In this document: positions 1 to 6,995 of the stretch, one piece after another
Layout: every line of letters begins with the position of its first letter
Position numbering within the stretch: the first letter of the stretch is position 1
Origin: Clostridia bacterium
GTDB taxonomy: Bacteria; Aerophobota; Aerophobia; Aerophobales; AE-B3A
Length of the DNA: 11,810 nt
Assembly: GCA_009618505.1 (NCBI GenBank)
Contig: WJOQ01000339.1
Location: forward strand, 1 to 11,810
Direction: 5' to 3'
The notes under the pieces: generated by a model
Seen by the model: only the letters and a program-made list of their open reading frames with translations
Told to the model about the DNA's origin: nothing
The model's database searches: none
Translations under genes and position numbers: made by a program

Positions 1-525
1 AAAGAAGAATTCGCTAAGCAGGCCCTTGTAGCCCTGACTTCCGTCCTCGGTAGCGATTTGTACTTTAACATTCAAATTCTTAAGGTTTTCCAGGCATAAA
101 ATCTTTCCTTTACTCTCAGCTCCTAGAAGGATGAGAATATTTTCTCTGTTTAATTTCTCTGCTAAAAAATAAAGAGGAGCTATTCCCATCCCTCCAGCTA
201 CTAAAACAATTTTTTTTAAATCAGGGCTTATTTTGAATCCTTGCCCCAGAGGGCCCAGGGTATCTATCTCATTTCCTATTTTCTTCCTGGATAAAAACTC
301 TGTCCCTCTGCCTACTACCTTATAGAGTATCTCGATTTTTTTACGTTCGCATCTATGGATGCTAAAAGGGCGTCTTAGTAAGGGGTCATATCCGTCCTTT
401 ATTCTTATATGCACAAACTGTCCTGGTTTTGCTTCCTGGGCAATTCCTGGGGCATGCAAGCGCATCTTATAATGCCCGGAGATGATTTTCTCATTGAATA
501 AAATCTTGGCTTTGATCTGATACAT
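1..525 (-). CDS. pyrK: PyrK-like dihydroorotate dehydrogenase electron-transfer subunit (C-terminus cut by window edge)
   Basis: This is a ferredoxin-NADP reductase-fold protein. In the PyrK family it passes electrons from dihydroorotate dehydrogenase (PyrD) through FAD and a 2Fe-2S cluster to NAD+, in pyrimidine synthesis. I translated it from the minus strand: 175 codons run to the left edge. Seen in the sequence: the FAD-binding motif RRPFSI (residues 51-56), LGPLGQGF (90-97), the NAD-binding GGMGIAPL (111-118), and TEDGSQGYKG (159-168), which is typical of PyrK. The C-terminal cysteines for the iron-sulfur cluster would lie beyond the window. The ATG at 525 fits the family's N-terminus, but no Shine-Dalgarno sequence is visible. 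The frame stays open upstream for 70 codons to an ATG at 735 inside a repeat. A related flavin-reductase subunit (for example a sulfhydrogenase or sulfide dehydrogenase gamma) cannot be fully excluded. A pyrD partner would be expected to the left. Confidence 0.82.
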   Translation of the reverse strand, partial: MYQIKAKILFNEKIISGHYKMRLHAPGIAQEAKPGQFVHIRIKDGYDPLLRRPFSIHRCERKKIEILYKVVGRGTEFLSRKKIGNEIDTLGPLGQGFKISPDLKKIVLVAGGMGIAPLYFLAEKLNRENILILLGAESKGKILCLENLKNLNVKVQIATEDGSQGYKGLLSEFFF

Positions 526-609
526 TTTTTGGGGTCCAGTTATATACTCGTCGAACCGAAGGTACTCAAAGTAACATATTTTCTGAAGAAGCCCTATAGG
601 AACAAAATC

Positions 610-767
610 GTGAATAGTGAATGGTGAATCGCAAACAAGAAAAACAAGTTTAAGTTCTGGATACTCGATTCTCGATACTTGATGCTCGCAAAAGATAAAA
701 GAGGAAACTAAAGACGAGTATCGAGTATCTAGCATCGAGATAGGATTCACGAAATACGATTCACCAG
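610..767. repeat. Heptad inverted-repeat element, copy 1
   Basis: This is an imperfect nested palindrome built on a 7-nt period. The outer arms are GTGAAT-type units (about 610-630) facing GATTCAC units (about 744-765). The inner arms are ATACTCG-type units (about 657-689) facing CGAGTAT-type units (about 714-742). The spacer is purine-rich (about 690-713). The 120-bp core at 648-767 recurs at 9326-9445 with only four mismatches by my reading. It could fold into a long hairpin or cruciform. It has no transposase gene and no evident target-site duplication. It lies between the divergent pyrK and rnhB genes. Confidence 0.85.
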
Positions 768-771
768 CTCT

Positions 772-813
772 GTCGTGCGTGATGCGTATTGCGCAATACG
801 ATATACGAGATTG
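772..813. repeat. Compact heptad palindrome without spacer
   Basis: Six 7-nt units lie back to back, three in one orientation (GTATTGC type) followed by three reversed (GCAATAC type). The centre is the perfect 14-bp palindrome GTATTGCGCAATAC at 786-799. It follows the larger element directly and has the same period but a different unit sequence. It could form a hairpin or cruciform upstream of the rnhB promoter. No function can be assigned. Confidence 0.7.
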
Positions 814-859
814 TCCTAAGATGTTTTTATTATATCAAGATTATTCAGAAAACTCAAGT

Positions 860-888
860 TGACAGTGGTATTTCTTTGATATAGAATG
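860..888 (+). promoter_or_regulatory. Sigma70-type promoter for rnhB-lptC
   Basis: TTGACA (860-865) is a perfect -35 box. It is followed after 17 bp by TAGAAT (883-888), a 5-of-6 match to the -10 consensus. Transcription would start near 895, giving a leader of about 65 nt before the rnhB start. It lies just downstream of the repeat elements in an otherwise empty gap (526-960) and points toward rnhB. Confidence 0.7.
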
Positions 889-960
889 AATTTCTTGGGT
901 GATAGTCTAATGTTCAGGTATAGGGTTTCAATGAACATAAAAAGGGAGAGGATGTGATAG

Positions 961-1641
961 TTGAAAAGCTTAATTAGCGAGATACGAGATACGAACAACG
1001 AGATACGGATTTTAGGTATTGATGAAGCAGGTAGAGGACCGGTAATAGGCCCACTGGTTATATGTGGGTTGATAATGAATTCGTCTAATATACCAGAACT
1101 TTCACAAAGAGGAGTAAAGGATTCAAAGATGCTCACCTCTTTTCGGCGAAAGAAATTGAAGGAAGATATCCATTCTTTGGCTGAGGCGTATGAGTTAATT
1201 GTCATTTCTCCCGAGAATATAGATAAAGAGGGGATGAATGATTTGGAGTTGAGAGTTGTGGCGAAATTAATTACTCAATTTTATCCCAATCAGGTTTTTT
1301 TAGATGCTCCTACCCGTAATTGTCTTTCCTACCAGAAAAAGATAAGAGGACTTCTTTCTGGTAAAATGAAAGTAGGATTGGTGGTAGAAAACTTTGCCGA
1401 CAAGAACTATCCTGTAGTAGGAGCAGCTTCCATCTTGGCCAAAGTGGAAAGAGATAGAATAATATCTGAACTTGCAAAGCAGTATGGAGATATAGGCTCA
1501 GGTTACCCCTCCGATGAGAAGACAATTAGATTTCTGGGAGAATATTTTCACCGTAAAAAATGTTTTCCTCCCATAGTTAGAAAAAGATGGAAAACTCTGC
1601 AAAGAATTAAAATGAAGGAAGAAAGGGAAAGATGTTGGTGA
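961..1641 (+). CDS. rnhB: Ribonuclease HII, archaeal-type
   Basis: This enzyme cleaves the RNA strand of RNA-DNA hybrids and removes misincorporated ribonucleotides. The 226-aa protein has GIDEAGRG (residues 19-26, catalytic D21 and E22), GVKDSK (51-56), LDA (D115) and an ADKNYPVVGAASILAKVERD block (D147 and onward). The D115-D147 spacing of 32 residues, plus GSGYPSD and FPPIVRKRWKT near the C-terminus, matches archaeal/eukaryotic-type RNase HII. The usual bacterial form has about 18 residues between the equivalent aspartates. The start is the only possible one: TTG at 961 directly follows an in-frame TAG (958-960), and no other ATG, GTG or TTG precedes the DEAGRG motif. GAGAGG at 946-951 is a suitable ribosome site. 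Residues 7-16 are encoded by a 32-nt heptad repeat (978-1009) that recurs at 11711-11742. The gene overlaps lptC by 10 nt. Confidence 0.9.
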   Translation: MKSLISEIRDTNNEIRILGIDEAGRGPVIGPLVICGLIMNSSNIPELSQRGVKDSKMLTSFRRKKLKEDIHSLAEAYELIVISPENIDKEGMNDLELRVVAKLITQFYPNQVFLDAPTRNCLSYQKKIRGLLSGKMKVGLVVENFADKNYPVVGAASILAKVERDRIISELAKQYGDIGSGYPSDEKTIRFLGEYFHRKKCFPPIVRKRWKTLQRIKMKEERERCW

Positions 1642-2195
1642 TTTCGAGAAGAAGAAGATTGATAATTCTAGCTGTGGTGGCAGTTAGTGTTGTTATTCTA
1701 TTTCTTATATATTGGCAAAAGGAAAAGGAAGTTTCTTCTACCGGGAAGGATGAAGAGAAAGAAGAGGCTCCTCTTTTAAGTGTCAAAGGAGTAAGCTTAG
1801 TAGGGTGGAACGAGGATGGAGAAAAAAGTTGGAAGGTTGAGGCTGATTCGGGGGTGCAGTTTTCTGATAGGATGGTTTTAAAAGAAGTGAAATTTTATCT
1901 TTTGGATGGAGGAGAATTTGTCTCTAAAGGAGAAACAAGAGAAGCAATAATAGATCGTAATTCTAATTTAATTCTTAAGGAAGATATTGTACTTGTCTCC
2001 TATCTTGATGGAACCCAGCTTTTTACTTCTGAGATGAAATGGATGACTTCAGAAAGGAGATTAGAGACCGAGGAGAAAGTTATTGTAAAAAGAAAGAATA
2101 TTATTGTGGAAGGGCTAGGTCTTACTGCCAATCCTGATTTATCTCAGATTGAAATAAAAAGTAGGGCTGTGACCAAATTTGTTGAGAATAGTTAG
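1632..2195 (+). CDS. lptC: LPS export protein LptC
   Basis: LptC is a bitopic inner-membrane protein that receives LPS from the LptB2FG transporter and passes it to periplasmic LptA. The 187-aa product has a basic N-terminus (RRRR at 6-9), one membrane segment (about residues 10-27) and a beta-rich periplasmic domain. That domain opens with GVSLVGWNEDGEKSWKVEA and continues with FSDRMVLKEVKFYLLDG, both characteristic of the YrbK/LptC family. The length is close to the usual 180-200. ATG at 1632 lies inside the end of rnhB, so translation is probably coupled. The upstream purine run (GAAAGGGAAAG) is a weak ribosome site. A 228-nt gap with heptad repeats separates it from lptA, which is unusual because these genes are normally adjacent. 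Confidence 0.88.
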   Translation: MLVISRRRRLIILAVVAVSVVILFLIYWQKEKEVSSTGKDEEKEEAPLLSVKGVSLVGWNEDGEKSWKVEADSGVQFSDRMVLKEVKFYLLDGGEFVSKGETREAIIDRNSNLILKEDIVLVSYLDGTQLFTSEMKWMTSERRLETEEKVIVKRKNIIVEGLGLTANPDLSQIEIKSRAVTKFVENS

Positions 2196-2242
2196 CAGTG
2201 GCCGGGCGAATTTTGTAAAGCAGGTTCTCTATGGCACCTTAA

Positions 2243-2277
2243 ATAGTTCATAGTTATTAGTTCATAGTTCATCGATA
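2243..2277. repeat. Tandem heptad array (ATAGTTC type)
   Basis: Five consecutive 7-nt units related to ATAGTTC (units at 2243, 2250, 2257, 2264 and 2271) lie just after lptC. The sequence differs from the other arrays in the window but the period is the same. Together with the hairpin at 2308-2362 it fills most of the lptC-lptA gap. Confidence 0.75.
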
Positions 2278-2307
2278 GAAAAGAACAATGAGATGATAAG
2301 TAGTGAG

Positions 2308-2362
2308 TGGTTAATTGGTGAGTAGTGTTCTCTCCCCTCTGGAGTGAAGGGAGAATTAACCA
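2308..2362. repeat. Nested inverted repeat between lptC and lptA
   Basis: The outer 9-bp arms are perfect: TGGTTAATT (2308-2316) and AATTAACCA (2354-2362). An inner stem pairs TCTCCC (from 2331) with GGGAGA. Further TTAACTA/TTAATT units continue to about 2389. The transcript could form a strong hairpin, but no U-run follows, so it does not look like a standard intrinsic terminator. It may be an attenuating or mRNA-processing hairpin, or simply another member of the repeat family. Confidence 0.6.
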
Positions 2363-2423
2363 TTTAACTAATTAACCAAGTTAATTAACGGGTTAGCAGG
2401 TCAATGAACATAAAAAGGAGAAA

Positions 2424-2915
2424 ATGATGAAGAGGAAAAGGAGAAGTTTTTTCGTAGGAATGGGGTTAGTACTTATTTCAAGTATCATTTGTGCAGGAAC
2501 AGCCCTGGCAAATCAAAAAACGATGGTAGTTAGTTCTCTTGAACAGAAGATAGATTATGAAAATCAAATATTTGTTTATACAGGTGAAGTAAAGGCTACC
2601 TGGGGAGATATAGTAATGGAGGCAGATGAGATGGAGGCTTATCTAACCGAAGAGAATACTCTGAAAGAAATTGTAGGCAGGGGGAATGTGAAAGTACTCC
2701 GGAAAGAGACAAATAGGCAAGTTACTGGGACAAGTGCTATTTATACTCCTGAAGATGATAAACTAATTGTAGAGGGGCAAGCTCATTATCAAGACGAGTT
2801 AGGAAATGATCTTCAGGCAGATAAGATAACTCTTTGGATTGAAACAGAAAAAATTGAAGCAGAAGGAACTCCTGTCAATGCAATTTATGTATTGAAAGAA
2901 CTGGAAGAGGAGTAA
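2424..2915 (+). CDS. lptA: Periplasmic LPS bridge protein LptA (OstA family)
   Basis: LptA polymerises in the periplasm to bridge LPS from LptC to LptD. The 163-aa product begins with a basic stretch and a hydrophobic segment ending TALA, giving a predicted signal peptidase I site after residue 29. The mature part is one OstA-like beta-jellyroll: YTGEVKATWGDIVMEADEMEAYL (about 52-74), GRGNVKVLRKETNRQVTGTSAIY and a final LQADKITLWIETEKIEAEG. Two tandem ATGs are possible (2424 and 2427). AAGGAG at 2415-2420 serves either. The 18 nt at 2401-2418 are identical to those upstream of rnhB and include a 7-codon upstream frame whose TGA overlaps the ATG at 2424. The lptA stop lies 4 nt before lptB. 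Confidence 0.88.
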   Translation: MMKRKRRSFFVGMGLVLISSIICAGTALANQKTMVVSSLEQKIDYENQIFVYTGEVKATWGDIVMEADEMEAYLTEENTLKEIVGRGNVKVLRKETNRQVTGTSAIYTPEDDKLIVEGQAHYQDELGNDLQADKITLWIETEKIEAEGTPVNAIYVLKELEEE

Positions 2916-2919
2916 ATTC

Positions 2920-3639
2920 GTGATTCTACAAGTGGACAATTTAGTAAAAAGGTATCGAAAGGTCCCGGTAGTAAATAGGATATCTCTTAAGGTGAGTCAG
3001 GGGGAAGTGGTGGGTCTTTTGGGTCCAAATGGGGCAGGAAAAACCACCACTTTCCATCTTATAGTAGGTTTGATCAAGCCTGATCAGGGAAAAATATTGT
3101 TAGGAGAAGAAGATATTACCCATCTTCCTACTTATCAAAGAGCGAGAAAGGGGATTGCTTATCTTCCTCAAGGGCCTTCTGTTTTTCAAAACCTCACCGT
3201 TAAGGAGAACTTGATAGCCATCCTTCAAACTTTGAATTTTTCTTTAGGAGAACAGGAGGAGAGGGCAAATTATCTATTATCAGAATTGGGAATTAGCCAT
3301 TTAGCCAAGCAAAAAGCTTATTTGCTTTCTGGGGGAGAGCGTCGCAGAGTGGAAATAGCCAGGGCTTTAGTTACTTCTCCTCACTTCATTCTTCTTGATG
3401 AGCCTTTTGCCGGGATAGATCCTATTACTGTTTCTGATTTGCAGACGATTATTTCTGAGCTTAAGAATAAGAACATAGGGGTACTTCTTACTGACCATAG
3501 TGTTCGAGAGACTCTCCAGATTACTGATTTTTCCTATATTGTATATCAGGGGAGAATTCTTATTACCGGGAAAAGAGATGAGCTTACCCAAGACAAGAAA
3601 GCAAGGGAGATTTTTTTGGGAGAGAAATTCAAACTCTAA
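2920..3639 (+). CDS. lptB: LPS export ABC transporter ATPase LptB
   Basis: LptB is the cytoplasmic ATPase that powers LptF/LptG to extract LPS from the inner membrane. All ABC motifs are present in the 239-aa protein: Walker A GPNGAGKTT (35-43), Q-loop Q84 in YLPQGPSVF, signature LSGGERRRVEIARAL (136-150), Walker B FILLDEP with catalytic E161 (156-162) and H-loop H193 in LLTDH. LSGGERRR and PFAGIDP are typical of LptB among ABC ATPases, and the length is normal. The start is GTG at 2920. GAGGAG at 2907-2912 spans the end of lptA with a 7-nt spacing, so the two are probably co-translated. The gene end overlaps the likely start of lptD. The membrane partners LptF and LptG are not in this window. 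Confidence 0.95.
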   Translation: MILQVDNLVKRYRKVPVVNRISLKVSQGEVVGLLGPNGAGKTTTFHLIVGLIKPDQGKILLGEEDITHLPTYQRARKGIAYLPQGPSVFQNLTVKENLIAILQTLNFSLGEQEERANYLLSELGISHLAKQKAYLLSGGERRRVEIARALVTSPHFILLDEPFAGIDPITVSDLQTIISELKNKNIGVLLTDHSVRETLQITDFSYIVYQGRILITGKRDELTQDKKAREIFLGEKFKL

Positions 3640-5620
3640 AATAGGAAAGGTTATTCTTCTGCTATTCTTTGCAATGGCGATAAGCTTTCTCTTTATGGTT
3701 TTTCCTTCCTTTTCTTCAGAAAGAACCTTCCAAATTAACCTTCAAGCAGATTATATTAGCTGGAGTGAGGACCTGTCCATAGTCATAGGAAAAGGAAAGG
3801 TCAGTTTAGAATATAAAGATGTTCAGATTGAAACAGAAAATGTAAGAATAGATTTGCATACTTCCGAACTTTTAGCCTGGGATAAAGTGAATTTCAGATT
3901 GAAAGCGCGAAGGATAGAAGGAGAGAATCTCAGATATAATCTAGAGAAAGAAGAAGGAACAATCCAACACCCTAGCGGGAAAGAAGGTCTTTTTTTTTAT
4001 CGGGCAGAAGAAGCTTTTTTTTCCTCAGAAATAATAGAACTGAGAAAAGCCTACTTTACCACTTGTGAGCTTTCCTTGCCTCATTATAAGATAAGAGCAG
4101 GGAGGATTAGTATCCGCCTGGATGATGAGGTTGTGATGAGTAATGTTACCTTTTCTCTGGGAGATATACCTATTTTTTGGTTACCTTTTTTTGTGCAATA
4201 TTTACGAGAGGAGAATCGATTTATACTTCCCAGCTTTAGCTATAGTGATTTTGCCGGTTGGTCAATTCAGACGGGATATTATTTTTATGCTTCTCCCTTT
4301 TTTCAGGCTAAGCTACATTTGGATTACAGAGAAAAAAAGGGGTGGGCAGAGGGGATAGACATCTCCTATCGTCTTAAAGGAGGCAAAGGAAAGCTGAATA
4401 CTTACTTTATCAAGGAGAAAGATACTCAAGAAGAAAGGTGGTTAGCTAGATTGGAACATCAACAGAGTCTTTCCAAATCTACTTCTCTTAAGCTTCGATT
4501 GAATCGGTTGAGTGATAAAGATTTTCTCAAAGATTATTTTGGCCAAGAGTACCAAACTGCTTATTTATACTTGGCCCATCAGGGACCTGGCTATAATGCA
4601 AGTATTCTAGCGCAACCAGTAGTAAATCCTGTTTTTGAAAGAGGTTCTATTGAGCGTTTACCCCAGTTCAAGCTTAATTTTGATTCCCAGAGAATAGGTG
4701 AGTTTTATCTTAATAGGGAAGAGGCTATAGAGATTACCAATTTCAAAAAAGATGATAAAAGTATTCTACGAGCCGATGGATTTCTTGATATTTCTTCACC
4801 CTGGACCAGTTTTGAATATTTTAAACTCAGGCCCAGAATAGGATATCATCTTTTTCACTATTGGTATGAAAGAGAAGGAGAGAAATCAGGTGGTTATCGA
4901 AGCATCGCTTACCAGGAATTAAATCTGTTTTCTGAAATTACAATTAAATCTGAAAATTACACCCATATAGGAAGACTTTCTTTAGGTTATTATCATTCTT
5001 CCGAAGTTAAAGATGATTTTGAACTACCCTTTAGCCTGGGAGATTACAGAAAGGAAACTCGTGAAATTCATCCAGAAAATTTGATAAAACTTAATTTAAG
5101 AAACTATCTTTATTCTGGGAAAGTTGGACTTCTTTCAGGGGAAGCGAAAGCCAATTATGATTTAACTAAAGAAAAAGAAAGACTTTCTCCTGTGGAGGTA
5201 AAGTTTCACTTGGCCCTTCCTTTACCTTATACAGAATACCTCGATCTCCATTTTGTCTATAATCCTTATAGAAAAGAATATGAGGAAATAAAGAGCAGTC
5301 TAGGTTTGAAAGGTAATCAGTGGAATCTAAGAGTAGGAATGAAACGATATCCTCAAGAGGACTTGACAGATGTTACTGCTCAAGCAGGTTTTAGTGTGGG
5401 GGAAAAATGGAGAGTATCCGCCTATCTTCGTTATGATTGGGAGAAGAAGAATACGGAAGAGGAAGTATATTCCCTCTGGTGGGACCTTCATTGTTGGACA
5501 CTCAGATTGTTCTTGAAGAATAAACCAGAAAAGGAGTATTGGATTGCTCTACACATAAAAGCTTTTCCTAAGCATTGGATCAAATATCATCCTGAACTTG
5601 AACTATTGGAATACCAATAA
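3578..5620 (+). CDS. lptD: Outer-membrane LPS assembly barrel LptD
   Basis: LptD inserts LPS into the outer leaflet of the outer membrane. From ATG 3578 the product is 680 aa. It has a basic n-region, a hydrophobic signal segment ending near PSFSS (about residues 25-47), an OstA-like N-terminal domain (about 50-160) and then the LptD hallmark FTTCELSLPHYKIRAG followed by NVTFSLGDIPIFWLPFF. A long beta-barrel region rich in alternating aromatic residues runs to the C-terminus. Only two cysteines occur, C163 (TTC) and C639 (HCW), at the places where family members make the domain-to-barrel disulfide. The start is uncertain. ATG 3578 overlaps lptB by 62 nt and has only GGGAAAAG upstream. ATG 3674 would shorten the signal peptide, and GTG 3500 lies deep inside lptB. 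No helper LptE is seen nearby. Confidence 0.88.
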   Translation: MSLPKTRKQGRFFWERNSNSKIGKVILLLFFAMAISFLFMVFPSFSSERTFQINLQADYISWSEDLSIVIGKGKVSLEYKDVQIETENVRIDLHTSELLAWDKVNFRLKARRIEGENLRYNLEKEEGTIQHPSGKEGLFFYRAEEAFFSSEIIELRKAYFTTCELSLPHYKIRAGRISIRLDDEVVMSNVTFSLGDIPIFWLPFFVQYLREENRFILPSFSYSDFAGWSIQTGYYFYASPFFQAKLHLDYREKKGWAEGIDISYRLKGGKGKLNTYFIKEKDTQEERWLARLEHQQSLSKSTSLKLRLNRLSDKDFLKDYFGQEYQTAYLYLAHQGPGYNASILAQPVVNPVFERGSIERLPQFKLNFDSQRIGEFYLNREEAIEITNFKKDDKSILRADGFLDISSPWTSFEYFKLRPRIGYHLFHYWYEREGEKSGGYRSIAYQELNLFSEITIKSENYTHIGRLSLGYYHSSEVKDDFELPFSLGDYRKETREIHPENLIKLNLRNYLYSGKVGLLSGEAKANYDLTKEKERLSPVEVKFHLALPLPYTEYLDLHFVYNPYRKEYEEIKSSLGLKGNQWNLRVGMKRYPQEDLTDVTAQAGFSVGEKWRVSAYLRYDWEKKNTEEEVYSLWWDLHCWTLRLFLKNKPEKEYWIALHIKAFPKHWIKYHPELELLEYQ

Positions 5621-5721
5621 ACTCGTTGCTCGTCGCTAGTTGCTCGTCGCTCGAAAGGAAAAGCAGAAGACTGAAAGGCTTAATTGACGAGATACTAGCA
5701 ACAAGCAACTAGCAACGAAAC
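5621..5721. repeat. Heptad inverted-repeat element filling the lptD-purD gap
   Basis: The left arm (about 5621-5655, GCTCGTC and GCTAGTT units) faces a right arm (about 5686-5718, AACTAGC and AACAAGC units) across a roughly 30-nt spacer. The arms share the 7-nt period and are largely complementary. The spacer end and the start of the right arm (TGAAAGGCTTAATT then CGAGATAC) closely resemble the first codons of rnhB. The element begins one base after the lptD stop and ends just before the purD ribosome site. A transcript hairpin here could separate the two genes. Confidence 0.8.
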
Positions 5722-5732
5722 TGGAGGAGAGA

Positions 5733-6995
5733 ATGAGAGTTTTAGTAATAGGAGGGGGAGGAAGAGAGCATGTGTTGTGTTGGAAATTGCGGCAGAGCTC
5801 CCGAGCGGAGAAAATCTATGCTGTTCCCGGGAATGCAGGCATGGCAGAGGTTGCTGAGTGCGAGAAAATTGAGTATGAGAATGATTTTTCTTCTCTTGCC
5901 CGTCTGATTAATAAAGAAAAGATAGATTTTATTGTAGTAGGTCCGGAGGTTCCTTTAGTTAATGGAATAGCAGACTACCTTGAGAAAAAGAAAGTAGCTG
6001 TTTTTGGCCCTTCAAAAAAGGCTGCTTTACTGGAAGGGAGTAAAGTATTCGCTAAGAAATTTATGAAGAAATACGGTATCCCTACGGCCGATTTTGAGAT
6101 TTTCTCTGATTTGACTAAGGCTATTTCCTACATAAAGAAAGAAGGTCCAAGGGTGATCAAGGTAGATGGTCTGGCTGCAGGTAAGGGAGTTTTTCTACCA
6201 AATACGAAGGAAGAAGCTATAGAAGCTATAGAGTTGGCTATGGAGAAGGGAGTTTTTGGGGAGGCTGGCAAAAGAATAGTAATAGAAGAAAAACTTAAGG
6301 GAAGAGAGCTCTCCTTTATTGTTATTACTGATGGAAAGAGTATTAAGCCATTGGTTTCCAGTCAGGATTATAAACCCATTTATGAGGGAGGTAAAGGTCC
6401 TAACACAGGGGGAATGGGGGCTTATTCTCCTGCTTTTATTCCTTTTTCATTGTATAAAAAGATAATGAAGCAGATAGTAATTCCTACTCTAAAAGGAATG
6501 AAAAAGGAGAAAAGAGAGTTTAAGGGAGTTCTGTATGCTGGGTTGATGATTGAGAATGGAAACCCTAAAGTTTTAGAGTATAACGTTCGCCTGGGAGATC
6601 CAGAGACCCAGGTAATTCTTCCTCGACTGAAGAATGATTTACTGGATATTCTTTTGGCGGCAAGGGAAGGAACTCTGAACAGGATAAATCTTAGATGGCA
6701 CTCCCAGGCAGCAGTCTGTGTAGTTCTTGCCTCGGGCGGTTATCCGGGTTCCTATGAGAAGGGTAAGCCTATTATGGGTCTAGAGAAATTATTCTCTCTG
6801 AATAATGTATTTCCTTTTTGTGCTGGAGTGAAAAGAGACGATAGTTCTTTGATAACTGATGGAGGCAGGGTAGTGGGGATTACAGCTGTGGGGGACAATC
6901 TTAATAAAGCAGCACAACAAGCCTATCGAGCTATAGACAAGGTTCGTTTTGAAGGAATGTATTATCGCCGAGACATAGGTAGAAGCCGTATCTAG
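5733..6995 (+). CDS. purD: Phosphoribosylamine-glycine ligase (GAR synthetase)
   Basis: PurD catalyses the second step of purine synthesis: 5-phosphoribosylamine plus glycine plus ATP gives glycinamide ribonucleotide. The 420-aa length is normal. Seen in order: the N-terminal loop GGGGREH (7-13), PGNAGMAE (about 32-39), VVGPEVPLVNGIAD (about 70), the ATP-grasp segment KVDGLAAGKGV (143-153), GPNTGGMGAYSP (about 223-234), the metal/ATP site VLEYNVRLGDPETQ (280-293, E282 and N284) and a final YYRRDIG. GGAGGAGA at 5723-5730 is a strong ribosome site for ATG 5733. No other purine genes adjoin it. The stop codon and last two residues (R-I) lie in a heptad array starting at 6987, suggesting that repeat sequence replaced the original end. 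Confidence 0.96.
   Translation: MRVLVIGGGGREHVLCWKLRQSSRAEKIYAVPGNAGMAEVAECEKIEYENDFSSLARLINKEKIDFIVVGPEVPLVNGIADYLEKKKVAVFGPSKKAALLEGSKVFAKKFMKKYGIPTADFEIFSDLTKAISYIKKEGPRVIKVDGLAAGKGVFLPNTKEEAIEAIELAMEKGVFGEAGKRIVIEEKLKGRELSFIVITDGKSIKPLVSSQDYKPIYEGGKGPNTGGMGAYSPAFIPFSLYKKIMKQIVIPTLKGMKKEKREFKGVLYAGLMIENGNPKVLEYNVRLGDPETQVILPRLKNDLLDILLAAREGTLNRINLRWHSQAAVCVVLASGGYPGSYEKGKPIMGLEKLFSLNNVFPFCAGVKRDDSSLITDGGRVVGITAVGDNLNKAAQQAYRAIDKVRFEGMYYRRDIGRSRI

Noticed and set aside
536..544. Broken UvrB helicase motif VI (residue numbering within UvrB)
   Set aside because: QTAGRTSRN differs from the usual form only at non-catalytic positions. The Q, G and both arginines remain, so loss of function is not indicated.
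610..813. CRISPR array
   Set aside because: The repeated units are 7 nt and contiguous or inverted; there are no repeats of 23-40 nt separated by unique spacers of constant length, and no cas gene.
3500..3577. lptD starting at GTG 3500
   Set aside because: It would overlap lptB by 140 nt and put a long non-signal extension ahead of the signal peptide. The sequence there is constrained by lptB.
4143..4358. Small plus-strand ORF inside lptD
   Set aside because: It is an alternate-frame shadow of the well-supported LptD coding region, with no ribosome site or recognisable motif.
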